Origin: Anisus vortex
Lineage: Eukaryota; Mollusca; Gastropoda; Planorbidae
DNA length: 64,000 nucleotides
Reading direction: 5' to 3'
NCBI GenBank assembly: GCA_949126835.1
Contig: OX421509.1
Coordinates: 12,924,420 to 12,988,419 of the forward strand
Below the pieces are notes generated by a model. That model did no database searches. It worked only from the letters and a program-made list of their open reading frames with translations, and was not told the DNA's origin. Below, piece by piece: positions 24,600 through 36,288 of the stretch. Every line of letters starts with the position of its first letter. Within the stretch, counting starts at the first letter, position 1. Both the position numbers and the translations under genes were made by a program.

Positions 24600-24903
24600 A
24601 TTGAAGAAAGCTTTAGCCTTTGAAATGGCTCAAGGTAACTAAATAAATTGCCCCTTGACTTGGGTAGAACGAAAGATGGCTGGTCGAAATTGGTTGACAA
24701 GTGTTTTTTTTTTAAAAAGAAATATGGAACTATCTGTGAGGAAGTCAGAGGGAACTTCACTAGCCAGAGCGTCTACATTTAATCATTATAACATTAATAT
24801 TATTTCAACATGTAAAAAGAAGCTATTGCCCAGACCAAATAGAAAAATGTGGATCTACATTGTCTTACAGATAGAAATGAGCCTCAAGATATTCAAGGAT
24901 TAG
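24600..24903 (+). pseudogene. pogo/Tigger-like transposase remnant (CENP-B HTH region)
   Basis: The frame at 24655-24903 contains WVERKMAGRNWLTS, LKRNMELSVRKSEGTSLARA and STFNHYNIN. This is the AGxxWLxxFxKRxxxLSxRKPExTSLARAxxFN pattern of the CENP-B/Tigger DNA-binding region of pogo-type transposases. A short insertion (VFFL, from a T run) and loss of frame further on show decay. Just upstream, at about 24600-24650, another frame still reads like the preceding segment. No DDE domain follows. It fits the TA-flanked terminal repeats around it. Confidence 0.75.
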
Positions 24904-25204
24904 CAATGACATAAAAGCAGTTCCGTTTCAACCAATTGTTAGAGGAACAACATGTAGAACAAAAGCTGAAACCCTTTTTCAAATTGACTTTGACACTTTG
25001 AATGTGAAATATCTTCATTTAAAAGAGTTTCTAAAATGTGTATACCAACTAAGAAAGTTTAAGTCATTATTGATACTAAGTAGGCCCTATGTAATTTTGA
25101 ATGTAACAATGCAATATATAATTTTGTATCGTTGAATAAACATAATTAAAATATAATAAGTTTGCTTGGATCGATTATTGACTTGTTTAAGAGTTATTTT
25201 TATA

Positions 25205-25290
25205 TTGTCCCACTTATCCCCAAAATGTCCCACTTCTCACACTCTCTTGTCCCACTTCACCAACACTTGTCCCACTTCACCCTCAATAGC
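25205..25290 (+). repeat. Subterminal GTCCCACTT cluster of the pogo-like element
   Basis: Four copies of TGTCCCACTT in 85 bases, spaced about 15-25 bases apart, in the same orientation as the right terminal repeat. Such clusters are typical transposase-binding arrays near element ends. The real right end now lies 4 kb away because of the LINE insertion. Confidence 0.65.
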
Positions 25291-25766
25291 ATGGTTTCTC
25301 TAAACTCACAAAATTAATACTTTATTATACTTAGATATTAAAACAAAGTAAGTGAATCAATGTCCTAATGTCCTAATGGATGCTTTATTTAGACTTGTTT
25401 GGTTCAATACATCATTGGCTTAAAATAATAACTTAAGCACAATTATAATAAATAATAAAGAAACTCAGACAAATAAATACATATTATAGTAATAAAACAT
25501 AATTAATTATATAAGAGACAAATAATAACATTCGTTTTATTAGTATTTAAACAATAGGCCTACAATCGCCACTAGACCTATATAAGAATATAAGGTTACC
25601 AAATTATTAAATCTTAGCCTAAATCTAAATTCTAAGTAGTAACAGGCCTATAGCCTATAGTCCCTAGGCTATAGCCTATTTACAAAACAATAAACATCAA
25701 TTATAACTACTATATTTAACTATAAAATACACCAAACTATTTTAAATAAAAGTATTAAAAAAGGAA

Positions 25767-28496
25767 ATGAAACTTGTAATCCTAGTCTTAGCCCTAGTTC
25801 TGGTAAGGGCACTAAAACTACCCAAACATGAAATTGTCCATAAGCAGATAATAATTAATCACCACAACATTAAAGATATTGACAACACTCATGCTTATAT
25901 CCTCCTAAAAAAGATCTCCCTAAACCATTTTAAACACAAAATTTGCAGGTACAGACAAAATCATTTAGTACTATTGTTGCTCTTGGCTGGCGATGTAGAA
26001 TCCAACCCAGGCCCAGTCAAGACAGTTAGAGATAGATGTAACATTTGCAGTAAGCCATGCACAGCAAAACATAGAGCTATTCAATGTGACACCTGTGATG
26101 AATGGTACCATGCTGCATGCTTGCATATGAACACCCCAATTTATATAGCATTAGGAAATAAAGATGCCTCTTGGCACTGTGTACAGTGTGGGTTGCCACA
26201 ATTTAGTTCAGGTCTGTTTAATTCTCATGACCTGGATACCACTAACCCCTACAGTGCCTTGACAAGCCCAGAAGTTAATAATTTAGACCTAAATAAACCC
26301 TTAGCTAGATCAACACCAATAAAAAAAAGTAAAAAGACACTCTTTAACACTAAATCCCATAAAACCCCAAATCAGTATCACCTCAAAACTCTTACAATAA
26401 ATTTCCAAAGCATTAAAAATAAAAAAGCTGATTTGGAACTTTTAATAAATAATGAAGAACCAGACATAATTGCAGGTTCCGAAACATGGCTTAGCCCAGA
26501 TATTTACAACACAGAGATATTCAATAATAATTATGAAATTTTTAGGAAAGATAGGTCAGACAGGCATGGAGGAGTCTTACTAGCCATAAAATCTACCCTA
26601 ATAGCTGAAGAAATTAAATTAGAACCTCAAAATAACATAGAGTCAGTATTTTGTAAAATAAGCAGACCTAATTCCAAACCAATAATTGTAGGCAGTGTTT
26701 ACAGACCACCAAACTCAACATCAGAGTACATGTCTGATCTGTGTAATCAGCTGACAAGTATTGAAACTAAATATAAAAATGCTATAATTTGGATAATGGG
26801 GGACTTCAACCTCCCTGATATAAATTGGAATAGCTACTGTATAGAAAAGCACCAAAACACAAAAGAAATAAATGAAATGTTTATCAATACCATCCAAAAT
26901 CTAAACTTAGACCAAATTAATAAAAAACCAACAAGAAACCATAATATACTAGATTTATTTTTAACGAACAGACCAGGACTAGTATTAGATTATGAAATAA
27001 TCCCTGGACTTTCAGATCATGATATTGTCAGAGTAAATAACAAAATAAAAATCCAAATTAGCAAGAAACCTAAAAGAATAATTTATCTCTGGAATAAATG
27101 TAACACAACAGAACTACATCAAGCAGCAATAAAATTCCAAACCAATTTTCTTACTAAACACAATATAGATAGTCCAGTTGAAGATATTTGGCAATTTATA
27201 AAAACTAACTTAAAAGCAATAATGGCTGACTCTGTGCCAACAAAACAAACATCAAATAAAATTAACAAATGTTGGTTTAACACTAAACTAAAGAAACTGT
27301 GTAAACAAAAAGAAAATCTTTTCAAAAAGTTTAAGGCAACTAATTCAATTAGACTACATAAAAAATACCTAAAAATTAAACATTTAACTCAGAAACTAAG
27401 CAGACAGCTGCAGAATGAATATGTAAACAATGTAATTTCTAAAGATAATAATAAAAACTTATGGTCCTACATTAAATCAAGAAAAATGGACACTACAGGC
27501 ATAGCTCCACTAAAAGGCCAAAACAATGAAACTAATAATGATAATGAAACTAAAGCTAATATCCTAAACACACACTTTGCATCATCTTTTTCAAATCCAG
27601 GTGACAAAGAAATATTCATAAATTTAAACAAACTAGAAGAGATAGGAAATATAAATGTAGATGAAAAAGGCATTAAACAACTCCTAACCAACTTAAAAGT
27701 AAACAAAGCTTCTGGTCCAGATGAAATACCAGCAAGACTGCTTAAAGAACTAACTAATGAAATACCTCCAATCTTTAAAATACTTTTTCAGGCCTCTCTA
27801 AACCAGGGCAAAGTGCCCAAAGATTGGAAATTAGCCAATGTAACCCCCCTTTTCAAAAAAGGAGATAAATCTGACCCCGGAAATTATAGACCTGTTTCTC
27901 TAACAAGCATAACATGTAAATTACTTGAACATATAATATATAGTAGTATAGTAAATCATCTAGACAAACTAAATGCACTGTGCCCACACCAACATGGCTT
28001 CAGGAAAAATAGATCATGTGAGACTCAATTGATAGGCTTAATAGATGACTTGTCTAAGGGATTAGATAATAACAACCAAATTGATGCTATATTACTAGAT
28101 TTTTCAAAAGCATTTGATAAAGTTCATCATTCTAGTCTTCTTAAAAAACTTAAATACTTTGGCATCTCTGGTCCCTTACATCAGTGGATTCAGGACTTTC
28201 TTATAGGCAGAGAACAAACAGTGATAATAAATGGCTCTAAGTCATCACCAATAACAGTAAACTCAGGAGTTCCACAAGGAACTGTTCTAGGGCCCCTACT
28301 ATTTCTAATTTACATTAATGATCTGCCTAATTGCATCAACACAGGCACAAAAGTAAGATTATTTGCCGATGATTGCATAATTTATAGAATAATAAAGACA
28401 GGAAAAGATAGTGAACTTTTACAAAAAGACCTAGATGAACTACAAAAATGGGAATCAAACTGGAGTATGTCTTTTCACCCAGAAAATGCCAACTAA
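25767..28496 (+). pseudogene. LINE polyprotein: hydrophobic N-terminus, 2A, PHD, endonuclease, reverse transcriptase
   Basis: 909 residues, stopped by a frameshift. Residues 1-17 are a hydrophobic, signal-like segment. Residues 67-83 read LVLLLLLAGDVESNPGP, a complete 2A-like motif that in known cases causes ribosomes to skip the last Gly-Pro bond. Residues 91-141 form a C4HC3 PHD finger (C91, C94, C107, C110, H115, C118, C138, C141). An AP-type endonuclease follows from about 207 to 420, with GSETWL, MGDFNLPDINW and GLSDHDIV. The reverse transcriptase spans about 640-880, with NKASGPDEIP, GFRKNRSCETQL, LLDFSKAFDKVHH, VPQGTVLGPLLF and the catalytic LFADD. The frame ends at HPENAN and resumes in the next frame after a one-base slip in an A run near 28485. 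Low divergence of motifs suggests a fairly recent copy. Confidence 0.92.
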
Positions 28497-29158
28497 TAAG
28501 GGTATCCAAGAAAAAGAAACAAATAATAACAAACTACTTCATTCATGGTAAAGAACTAACTCAAACTAGCAATGCTAAGTATCTAGGAGTAATAATAAAT
28601 GATAAGTTATCTTGGAACCCTCACATTGATGAAGTAATTAAAAAATCAAACAAAACATTAGGATTCATAAAAAGGAATTTTTACAAATGTAATAAGAATA
28701 TAAAACTAAAATGCTATCTCACATTAGTTAGGCCTATACTAGAATATGCAGGATCTGTATGGGACCCATCAACTAAAGAAAACATTAAAAAATTAGAACA
28801 AATTCAAAAAAGAGCTGCAAGGTTTATAACTAGTGAATATTCCCCATTGACAAGAGTAACACCATTAGTCAAATCACTAAACCTAGAAACTTTAGAGGAC
28901 AGAAGGGCAAAGAGTAAAGTAGTAATAATACATAAGGCATTAAACTCTAATTTAGAAATACAACCCAATAACAATCTGTTGCAAAGCTCAGATAAACATA
29001 GAGACAAAAACACCTTCCTTGTCCCTTATGCGAGAACAAATGCATATAAGTACTCTTTCTTCCCGAGTGGCATTCGGGCATGGAATGGGTTGCCTGAACA
29101 AACCAGGAAAACCAATAACCTAACATCATTTAAAACATTAATAAAAATGCAAGACTAG
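28487..29158 (+). pseudogene. LINE polyprotein, C-terminal part after frameshift
   Basis: This frame (open from 28448) continues the reverse transcriptase product: KCQLIRVSKKK, NAKYLGVIINDKLSW, YLTLVRPILEYAGSVWDP, LEQIQKRAARFI and IRAWNGLPEQTR, ending KMQD. This is the usual thumb and C-terminal region of CR1/Jockey-type proteins. It overlaps the upstream frame by a few tens of bases and is not a separate gene. The break is a single-base length change in a homopolymer, so a sequencing error is also possible. Confidence 0.88.
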
Positions 29159-29610
29159 ACTCGGACCACGGATGAGTGTAGGACGCAATAATCTTCTTTA
29201 TAGAAGGAGCGTCTGTAATGTATAAGATAAGAAGGCTCCATAGTCTCGAAAGACGATTAGATTTGCGCTCCTGTGATTTGGCCAGCCCTGCAAAATTGAC
29301 TGTGTCTGTGGAGACCTATCCTTGAGAGACAGGCTCTATCGCATTTCTGGCACTTGAAAGCTGGTTCAATACATACAATATATAAAAAAGATATTGAAAT
29401 TCACGTAATTTTTAATGTCCCACTTCTCCCCGCTCTCACCTACACTTCCGCTATGATTTTCTCAATTAAAGATTAGAATAGAAAGTTGTATACAGCGGAA
29501 ACCTTTAGGCAAACGTAGGAGTGTAAAAGTCATTCAAGACAGCCTTATTGATGGTGCGCATGGAAAGATATAAGCTCTAAAAATAGAGGAAGCGGCCCCT
29601 CTTATTATAG

Positions 29611-31015
29611 ACTGGTAGACTATATTGTAGTTGTTGTTGTTTTTCTTTGGTAATATTTAATTCCCATTGAGCGCTCACGCAGTCTAAGGGAAGGTAATTT
29701 TTTGTCTCATTCCACTAACTTCACTAAGGAGGCTGCCGAGCTGTTGCTCTCTGGCAGAGCGGAATAAGACAAGACAAACGTCCAGCAGGGCCACACCCCG
29801 CGTTTGTCAAGATTCAAGGGGGGGGGGGGGGGGGGCGGGGGATGACATACAATTAAATGCCGGACAGTCCGTTCGGGGACATTGTATATAAGTCAATGTC
29901 AACACATTTGGAGGGGGGGGGGGAGGTATTATCTTCATATGAAAAGGGCGGTATAAGATTTTGTACGTGGGTGACAGGTGGAGGGCGTCGGGGGACAGGC
30001 CGGGGGGGGGGGGGGGCGGGGGGGCGCGAGAGAAGGAGGGTGACAAACAATTCATGCGGTGACATCGTCAATGGCCGCAGGCGTAGGACAACCGTTTTTT
30101 TTCTCTTTTGTTTTTTTGGCACCTGTCCACAACACTAGAATAATTGTCAAGTAGTTGGCGCCGCGGTGTCGCAACCCCCCCCCCTTCCCCAAACGACAGC
30201 GTTTTTACTAAACCTGACTTGGCTTCGCCCTGACTCCACCTAAGGCTCCGCCCATGACAGGGCTCCATTGAGACGTAACAAAAAGAAATATAATAACCAC
30301 CCTGTATTTTCTTTTAGTTCCCAGCTATTCTTTTCATTGTAGCCTGTCCAAATTAAAGGTCCCTGGAACAAAGCGGACATGGGGAAAGAGAAAAAGGGGG
30401 CCAGAGCCAAGCAGGGGCCGGGGTTGACAGTTTGGGGGTGGGGGAGGGGCGAACATGGGCGCGTTGAGTAAACTGAGGCCGTAAAGGGGGGGGGGGGAGG
30501 GGGGATACACCCCAGTGTGAGAGATTTTAAATTTAAATCAAAACTAAGACGCTTCCTTTGTATCTACTTTGGCTCATTACTTCTGTCAATGCTAATATCG
30601 GTAATTAACACGCTCGCCAAACTGGTGGGGGGGGGGGGAGGGGCGTCTGTACAAAAAGCCCTATAGGACAAAACCAAGACAAGTAAATGTTTAGAGAGCA
30701 GCACATGTTAGACTAATGGTGTATACATGTTAAGACAGTAGTACCAATGTATAGCCTATGGTATATATACAACATACAGATTGCAAAATCTTGACTAGAA
30801 AGAGATCCTGAATATCCAGTACATTTATACTAGAGCATTATTTCTTTCCCACGTCACAGTGTCGTTGTGTTATAGTCCTCACTAGTAAGACTAATTAAAA
30901 TCAAATAGCAAATACATTTACAATCCTTTGTTGTTTCATGGACTTATGCAGCCGAAATAAAGAAAACGTATTCATAAACCTTTGCAGACAATTTTCTTTC
31001 TTACATGAACCTATG
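29611..31015. other. Intronic stretch rich in poly-G tracts
   Basis: Runs of 8-18 G occur near 29820, 29915, 30002, 30485 and 30630, with a C run at 30175. No gene is supported. Open frames across 29807-30140 are translations of G/C-rich low complexity. Confidence 0.5.
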
Positions 31016-31226
31016 TACATGGGTTCGAATCCTGGTGAAGGTTAGGATGTGTTCTCGTGCCCCCCCCCCCCGAGTCTACCCACCTCTGATGGGTACCCGA
31101 CATTAGCTGGGGTAAAGTAAAGGCGGCTGGGGCGTTGTGCTGGCCACACAATCCCCCTAGTATGCCGTGGTTACAGAACACTGGTGAGCGCTGATTCATC
31201 GATCCATTTGATCCGACGGGATACAT
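31016..31226 (+). repeat. tRNA-derived SINE, family A, head-truncated
   Basis: It starts at the B-box-like GGGTTCGAATCCTGG, with a C run inside, then TCTGATGGGTACCCGACATT, GGGGTAAAGTAAAGGCGGC, GTTGTGCTGGCCACACAATC and the 3' end near GATCCGACGGGATAC. Confidence 0.85.
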
Positions 31227-31917
31227 GAACCTTATACAGACAATTGTAATCCTGGTTTATAAGCCTAAGCAGAAAAAAGAAATATATTCATATACCAATG
31301 TAGACAAAAAATATGCATTTGTCGATAGTTTCCACTATTATGCATCTGTGGACAAAACTATTGTTGTAGTAGCGATAGGTTGTTTTTTTCTTCTTGTGAT
31401 TAAATCATAACTGATGGCAACGAGTTAGTATTATTCTTTTCTTATATTAAAAAAAAATAATTCTTTATTTCAGGCTTTGTCCAAAACACAAGATTTACTA
31501 TAATTTGAAATTTCAAACATTTTTTTCTCGCACCGTGAAAGGTGTGTGTAAAAAAAAGGGGGGGGAAAGGGGGTGAAACTCGTTTCTATTAGGACCAACA
31601 CAGGCAATGTAAGAGGATGATGGCCTTCAGCAGGTTGGAGAGGGGGGGAGGCGGGGGTCAGAGTGAGGCGTCGTAATGCAATAAACTAAATCTCTCTCTC
31701 AAGTCGATAAGGTCTAATTGGATCTGGGCGAAAAAAAAACGACAAACACCCCCACACACAACCAACCCAATTAACTTTTTTAAGTGACACTAGCGTACAA
31801 AATTGGTGCTGACAAGGGCAAAAATTGGGGCGTTACGGGGTTGTGGGGGAATCTGGGCTAGCAAGAAGCAATTTAAGTTTGGTATACTCTATGCGGGATA
31901 ATTCGTTTGCCCAAAAA

Positions 31918-32185
31918 CTATAATAAGATGGACCTCTTGCTTTGATATTTCTGCTATTTGATAACTTGATATACTCTTGTTTGGGAAATTTCCGATCGCG
32001 CCCTGTCCTCTAATCTTCCGGCTTTGTAATTCGCTTTGATTTTATCAATGAAAAAAATAAGATTAAAATCGAAACTTGTATGCAACGGAAGTCTTTGGGC
32101 ACGTTTGGGAGTCATTGGCTGCGTACGGGGAAAAAATGCAACCCTTAAGCTCTAAAAATAGAGCAAGCCGTCCATCTTGTGAATG
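31918..32185 (+). mobile_element. MITE family A, copy 3
   Basis: It starts CTATAATAAGATGGACCTCT, with TTTCTGCTATTTGATAA, TTTCCGATCGCGCCC, GGAGTCATTGGCTGCG and GCTCTAAAAATAGAGCAAGC. It ends with CGTCCATCTTGTGA, the inverted counterpart of the start. Confidence 0.85.
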
Positions 32186-32600
32186 GCATAAAAAAATCAA
32201 AGGCAATTGAAGCTATATTAACAACTTATAGGATAATTTTAACATTGAAACTGTTTTTAGAAATTTGTTGGCCTATATAGAATAGTAGGCCTACAGATCA
32301 TAATTTGCCATAATGGTTGGGCAGAAGCCATACCAGCAATAGACTGCATAGACACAAGTTTACACAGGCCGAAGCCAAGGGTCTACGAATAATGTGGGGC
32401 CACCAGTCGAGGTATACAGTTCGTATATATGATGTAAATAGATATTCAAAAGAAGGAAAACTATATTTCATAAACGTTCCCTACCTCGTTTTCAGGACCT
32501 ACTAAACACAGTATACATTGTTGCAGGGCTTTAGCTTTGGACCTCCGTTCTATTATCTACTATATGACATCTATATGACTCGTCTTGAGCTAATGTAAGT

Positions 32601-32908
32601 AAGTGAAGTACCAGATTGATCATAGGGCCGGTGAAGCAGCGTTCACCTGTTTCTGTGACCACGATGCACAGCCCCAAAGAATTTCAGGTACCCATCACAG
32701 CTGGTGACTCAGGGACACCCTCCAGTCTCGGGAGCAAATCTTAGCAAATCCTTCACTAGGATTCGAGCCCAGAACCTTCGGGACTCTTGTCGAACTCAGG
32801 GACACCCTCCAGTCCCGGGAGCAAATCTTAGCAAATCCATCACTAGGATTCGAGCCCAGAATCTTCGGGACTCCAGTCGAACTCGCTGCCATCTCGTCCA
32901 CCGTGCCC
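32601..32908 (-). repeat. tRNA-derived SINE, family A, with internal 87-bp duplication
   Basis: The minus-strand SINE body is followed by two tandem copies (32708-32794 and 32795-32881) of the segment from CTCAGGGACACCCTCCAGTC through the B-box-like region TAGGATTCGAGCCCAGAA to the TCGAA end. Copies differ at only a few positions, so the duplication post-dates or accompanied insertion. Confidence 0.85.
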
Positions 32909-33642
32909 CCCCCCCCCCCCATTGGGCTATGCTGTACCAATAGTACGGTATATCAAAGGTGGGAAAACCCCCATGACCCCACTGCATCTAATTCCATTGC
33001 CATGCGTGACCCTGATGGTCCACCGTATATCACCATCAACAAGGAAGACCACCACGGGGTCATCCGTGACAGCGTGGACCACAATAGTGAGCCCACATCG
33101 ACCGCAAACTAGCGGGCGGAAAAATAAAACAGGATACGCGCGAATTCCATAACATATCCCCCCCACCTCCCCCGTCCCTTTTTAATGTTTTTACGACCAC
33201 TCGTCCAACGGGTCCAAGAGTCGGGCGGGCGGTAGGAGTTCAAGTACGACAAGAGGTCAACAGGGGGCGCGGAGGGGAAGGGCTTACACGTGGTTAAAGG
33301 TAGCGGAGTGGGCCGTTCCCCCTCATCGTGTTCGACAACACTTAGAAAATGACGAGAAAGTGAAAAGGGTGTAGGGGGGGGGGGGGGGTATGTAATGTGT
33401 TTACTTGGTGATAAAACAAAAAAATTTGCATAACCACTTTCACCGGACTGAATCGGCGCTTTCTCACGCTTAAGGAAATTTTTTTTCTGTCTTTTTCTTC
33501 TTCTAAACTCTAAAATGTTATCTGTCTTAATCGAACCGAACAGCCTTGTGTTTTATATTTATTAATGTACATACGGGGCCATGCTTGTTTCGTTTTATGG
33601 CGCGTCGGTGGAATAAGTCTATTTGCATAAAGAGTTGACGGT

Positions 33643-33955
33643 CACGGTCTGATGCGGGGGAACCATAATACTTTAACGTAACTTGGTCTGATGCGGGGGA
33701 ACCATAATACTTTAACGTAACTTGGTCTGATGCGGGGAAACCATAATACTTTAACGTAACTTGGTCTGATGCGGGGGAACCATAATACTTTAACGTAACT
33801 TGGTCTGATGCGGGGGAACCATAATACTTTAACGTAACTTGGTCTGATGCGGGGGAACCATAATACTTTAACGTAACTTGGTCTGATGCGGGGGAACCAT
33901 AATACTTTAACGTAACTTGGTCTGATGCGGGGGAACCATAATACTTTAACGTAAC
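33643..33955 (+). repeat. Minisatellite, 39-bp unit, 8 copies
   Basis: The unit is GGTCTGATGCGGGGGAACCA plus TAATACTTTAACGTAACTT. Copies are almost identical (one GGGGAAA variant). Because 39 is a multiple of three, it yields long repetitive open frames on the minus strand (13-residue repeat VTLKYYGSPASDQ). I treat these as by-products, not a gene. Confidence 0.97.
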
Positions 33956-33999
33956 CGATGGAAAACGTAAAACGTACACGCATGTAAACGCTTTTTTTT

Positions 34000-34937
34000 T
34001 AGGTTCCAGACCTATAGCGCAACAAACTGATAAATAAAGTTACTTAATGAAATAATGGTTGGTAGGATATATGTTGATAGCTATTGTTGTATAATAACGT
34101 ACTGAACAATACCCAGGGTGTCTGCACAAAAATCAAATCGAAATTTCAAGAGGTTTTCTGGAGTTTTTCAGGAGAAAAACAAAAATTTCAGGAGGTGCGG
34201 CAAAACCTCATTCATTTAACTTTAAACATTCACTCAAGATACATAGAAAATTTAAAAAGGCATTATGATTTGAAAGCTAACAAAATTTACCAATGAGTTA
34301 TGTTAATTATATACTATAGAATAGTCCTTTTACTGTCTTTAGTATTATACTATGTAAGGAACAAAAGTACCAAGGGGACGGATTTGGGAAGCGTCCTTTA
34401 TAAAGTAGGTCAACTATGATGGAGTGTACAGTGTAGAGGGAAGGGGGGGGGGAAGTGCTTCATCGAATCATTCACAAAAAGTCGCCAGGGTCTTATCTCA
34501 AAGAGTGGCCGAGGTACAGTAAACACGACATTGCTACAGCCACCCCCCTCTCTTTCACCACAACTCCCCTAACTAAACCCACCCCACTAAACCCCCCGTC
34601 CTAAAAAAGCCATTTCTCGTGTCCCCATAGTTCTAAACAAACAAAACGCTTAGGCCTGTCCCAAGTGGGTATAGCATAACCTCTCCCACACCCTCCCCTA
34701 TTTCAGTCCTCGGTCGGCGGTCCTCGGGTCTTGAACGGCCACAGAAGTCAATCAGGACTTCCAAGATATCGGCAATATATACCTGTCGTTTCGGGTTCAA
34801 ACCTAGGATAAACGCCAGCTTATCCACCGCCCCCCCCCCCCCCATGTAAACGCCCCCGGTCCGGCGTGTGGTCCTTGACCTTGAATCTATCCAGCTCTAG
34901 ATATTAGCCCTGGAAGGAAGAAAATAATTATAAGGAG
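34000..34937. other. Intronic stretch without supported gene
   Basis: An AT-rich left part is followed by G- and C-run-rich DNA. A minus-strand SINE head with TTCGGGTTCAAACCTAGG lies near 34790-34830. Confidence 0.4.
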
Positions 34938-35062
34938 GCTGGGCATTTGGGCTGGCCACACAATCACAGTCTGTGCCGTGAGAACGGAAACTGGCGAGCG
35001 CTGCTTCAGTTGCCCCCATGGACAGGCGGGGTCTGAAACGGGCACTTCACCATTTCACTCAC
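34938..35062 (+). repeat. SINE family A, 3' half
   Basis: It carries GGCTGGGCATTTGGGCTGGC, CACACAATCAC, GAGCGCTGCTTCA and a degraded end GGGCACTTCACC. Confidence 0.7.
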
Positions 35063-35304
35063 TAACAGCTGGGTACCCGCCATCTTTCCGTGCCAGTGCC
35101 ATTGTTATGTGTCAATACCAGGCGTGATTACCGGGGTCAACTTCGCAACTCTTTAGCCGGTCCATTGTTTTTTGTAAAAAAAATCGCCGTTTAACACCGA
35201 ATGGGAAAGATTTGAGAAGCGCTGGAAGTCCCACAAGTCAACCTTCCTACCGTGGTAGGCCCCAGAGAGATAGAGAGAGGGGGGAGGGGAGGAGTAGAGG
35301 TGGT

Positions 35305-35487
35305 AGGAGTGCAAGCGATCGGTCATTGATATCATATACAGCAAGTGTTCAAAGATGGCGGTCGGGAGGGAGAGAGGAAGAAAGAGAAAAGAGGGAGAAA
35401 AGAGGAAAGTGGGGAGCGAGGAAAGGAGTGCAAGTGATCGGTCATTGATATCGCGTACAGCAAGTGTTCAAAGATGGCAGGAGGGTG
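35305..35487 (+). repeat. Direct duplication, about 57 bp, 120 bp apart
   Basis: Two copies of a segment containing GATCGGTCATTGATATC and CAGCAAGTGTTCAAAGATGG (about 35307-35366 and 35428-35485) are separated by GA-rich sequence. Confidence 0.8.
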
Positions 35488-35984
35488 AGAGGGAGGGAGG
35501 GGGAAGGTAGGGGGGGGGGAACAAGTTATCAGGCATGAATGGCGTTTAACGGAAACTTATCTCCGGCAAACTTCGAGTCTACGGTCGAGTGTGTTGACAC
35601 AACTTTTTTGTCTGTTTATTTGGTCTGTCTGACAGGGAGGGGGTACCCCTACTTGGTGTGTGTGTGTGTGTTAGTGCGTGTCTTTATGGAATACCTAGGT
35701 ACAAGAAATTTAAACCCACACACAGAGAAAAGTCGACCATTAAGAAAACACACAAACATACACACATACATATCAAATATACATGCATACACAACCACAA
35801 AATACCTTCACTCTGGCCAATGGCGGGGTCAGGGGGTAGGTACCATCAGAGTGATTGGTATTATTTACATACCACCACACAGACACTCATTACACACACT
35901 TGGACTGCTTGTACTAAACTTCTACTAGGCACCAGTTTTTTGTATTCACCTTACTGAAGAAACCTAAAACATGGATGTTATCCG

Positions 35985-36285
35985 AAATATCAATGCACTG
36001 CCGAGGGGCCCCGAGACTCGGCGGGGAGGCAGCAATGTGCGCAACAGCCCATCTCAACAAACCCCTGGGTGCAAGGGCCTATTTGTCTGGAATTTGTGTT
36101 ACCGGGCTACATCGCAGCAGGGGTATTCCGCAGGTGGTCAGAGGAAGAGTATTGCATGTATTATATTGTATGTAAGCCTACTGCGGAGACCGCGGCACGG
36201 AGTGGCTAGTCTCGGACAGGATCTTGATGCTACCCTTCCTCTTATGATCCACTCCTTAGCCTTGTTACGAACTGGACGTAAGAGC
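35985..36285 (+). repeat. GC-rich repeat X, copy
   Basis: It shares GCACTGCCGAGGGGCCCCGA, GGGGAGGCAGCAATGTGCGC, AACAGCCCATCTC and a TTTGTGTTACCGGGCTAC block with 42100-42250, and in part with 22405-22500. The class is unknown and no protein motif was recognised. It abuts the 55-bp array on its right. Confidence 0.6.
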
Positions 36286-36288
36286 CGG

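Larger units (their letters stand above)
25413..29361 (+). mobile_element. CR1-like LINE with 2A peptide and PHD finger
   Basis: A near full-length non-LTR retrotransposon inserted into the pogo-like element. The 13-base word TGGTTCAATACAT occurs at 25400-25412 and again at 29362-29374 and is a candidate target-site duplication. An AT-rich leader of about 350 bp precedes the long open frame. The 3' end by comparison with the second copy (19975-20395) is about 29233. The remaining 128 bases to the putative duplication (29234-29361) are not part of the second copy and may be carried-along flank or another small insertion. Confidence 0.85.
23756..29440 (+). mobile_element. pogo-like (Tc1/mariner superfamily) DNA transposon, hosting a LINE
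   Basis: The left end GGGGAGAGCGGGGAGAAGTG plus GGAC (23756-23779) is the reverse complement of 29417-29440 except for one base. Both ends are flanked by TA (23754-23755 and 29441-29442), the expected duplication for this superfamily. A GTCCCACTT motif recurs near the ends: 24098-24142 as an inverted pair, and four times in 25205-25290. Inside is a decayed transposase segment (24600-24903). The element is itself interrupted by the CR1-like LINE. Its own DDE catalytic region was not found, so it is probably internally deleted. Confidence 0.85.
23659..29610 (+). mobile_element. MITE family A, copy 2, interrupted by a 5.7-kb insertion
   Basis: The left half (23659-23755) starts CTATAACGAGATGGACCGCT, then TGCTTTAATATTTCTGC. 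The right half (29441-29610) has CTATGATTTTCTCAATTAAA, GCTCTAAAAATAGAGG and ends GCGGCCCCTCTTATTATAG, the inverted counterpart of the left end. The halves together recreate the order seen in the uninterrupted copies at 31918-32185 and 57744-58036. The insertion between them is a pogo-like transposon flanked by TA. Confidence 0.85.

Noticed and set aside
33527..33983. Long minus-strand open frames with a 13-residue repeat
   Set aside because: They exist because the 39-bp minisatellite unit is a multiple of three without stops. Two frames are open at once and neither has a recognisable protein context.
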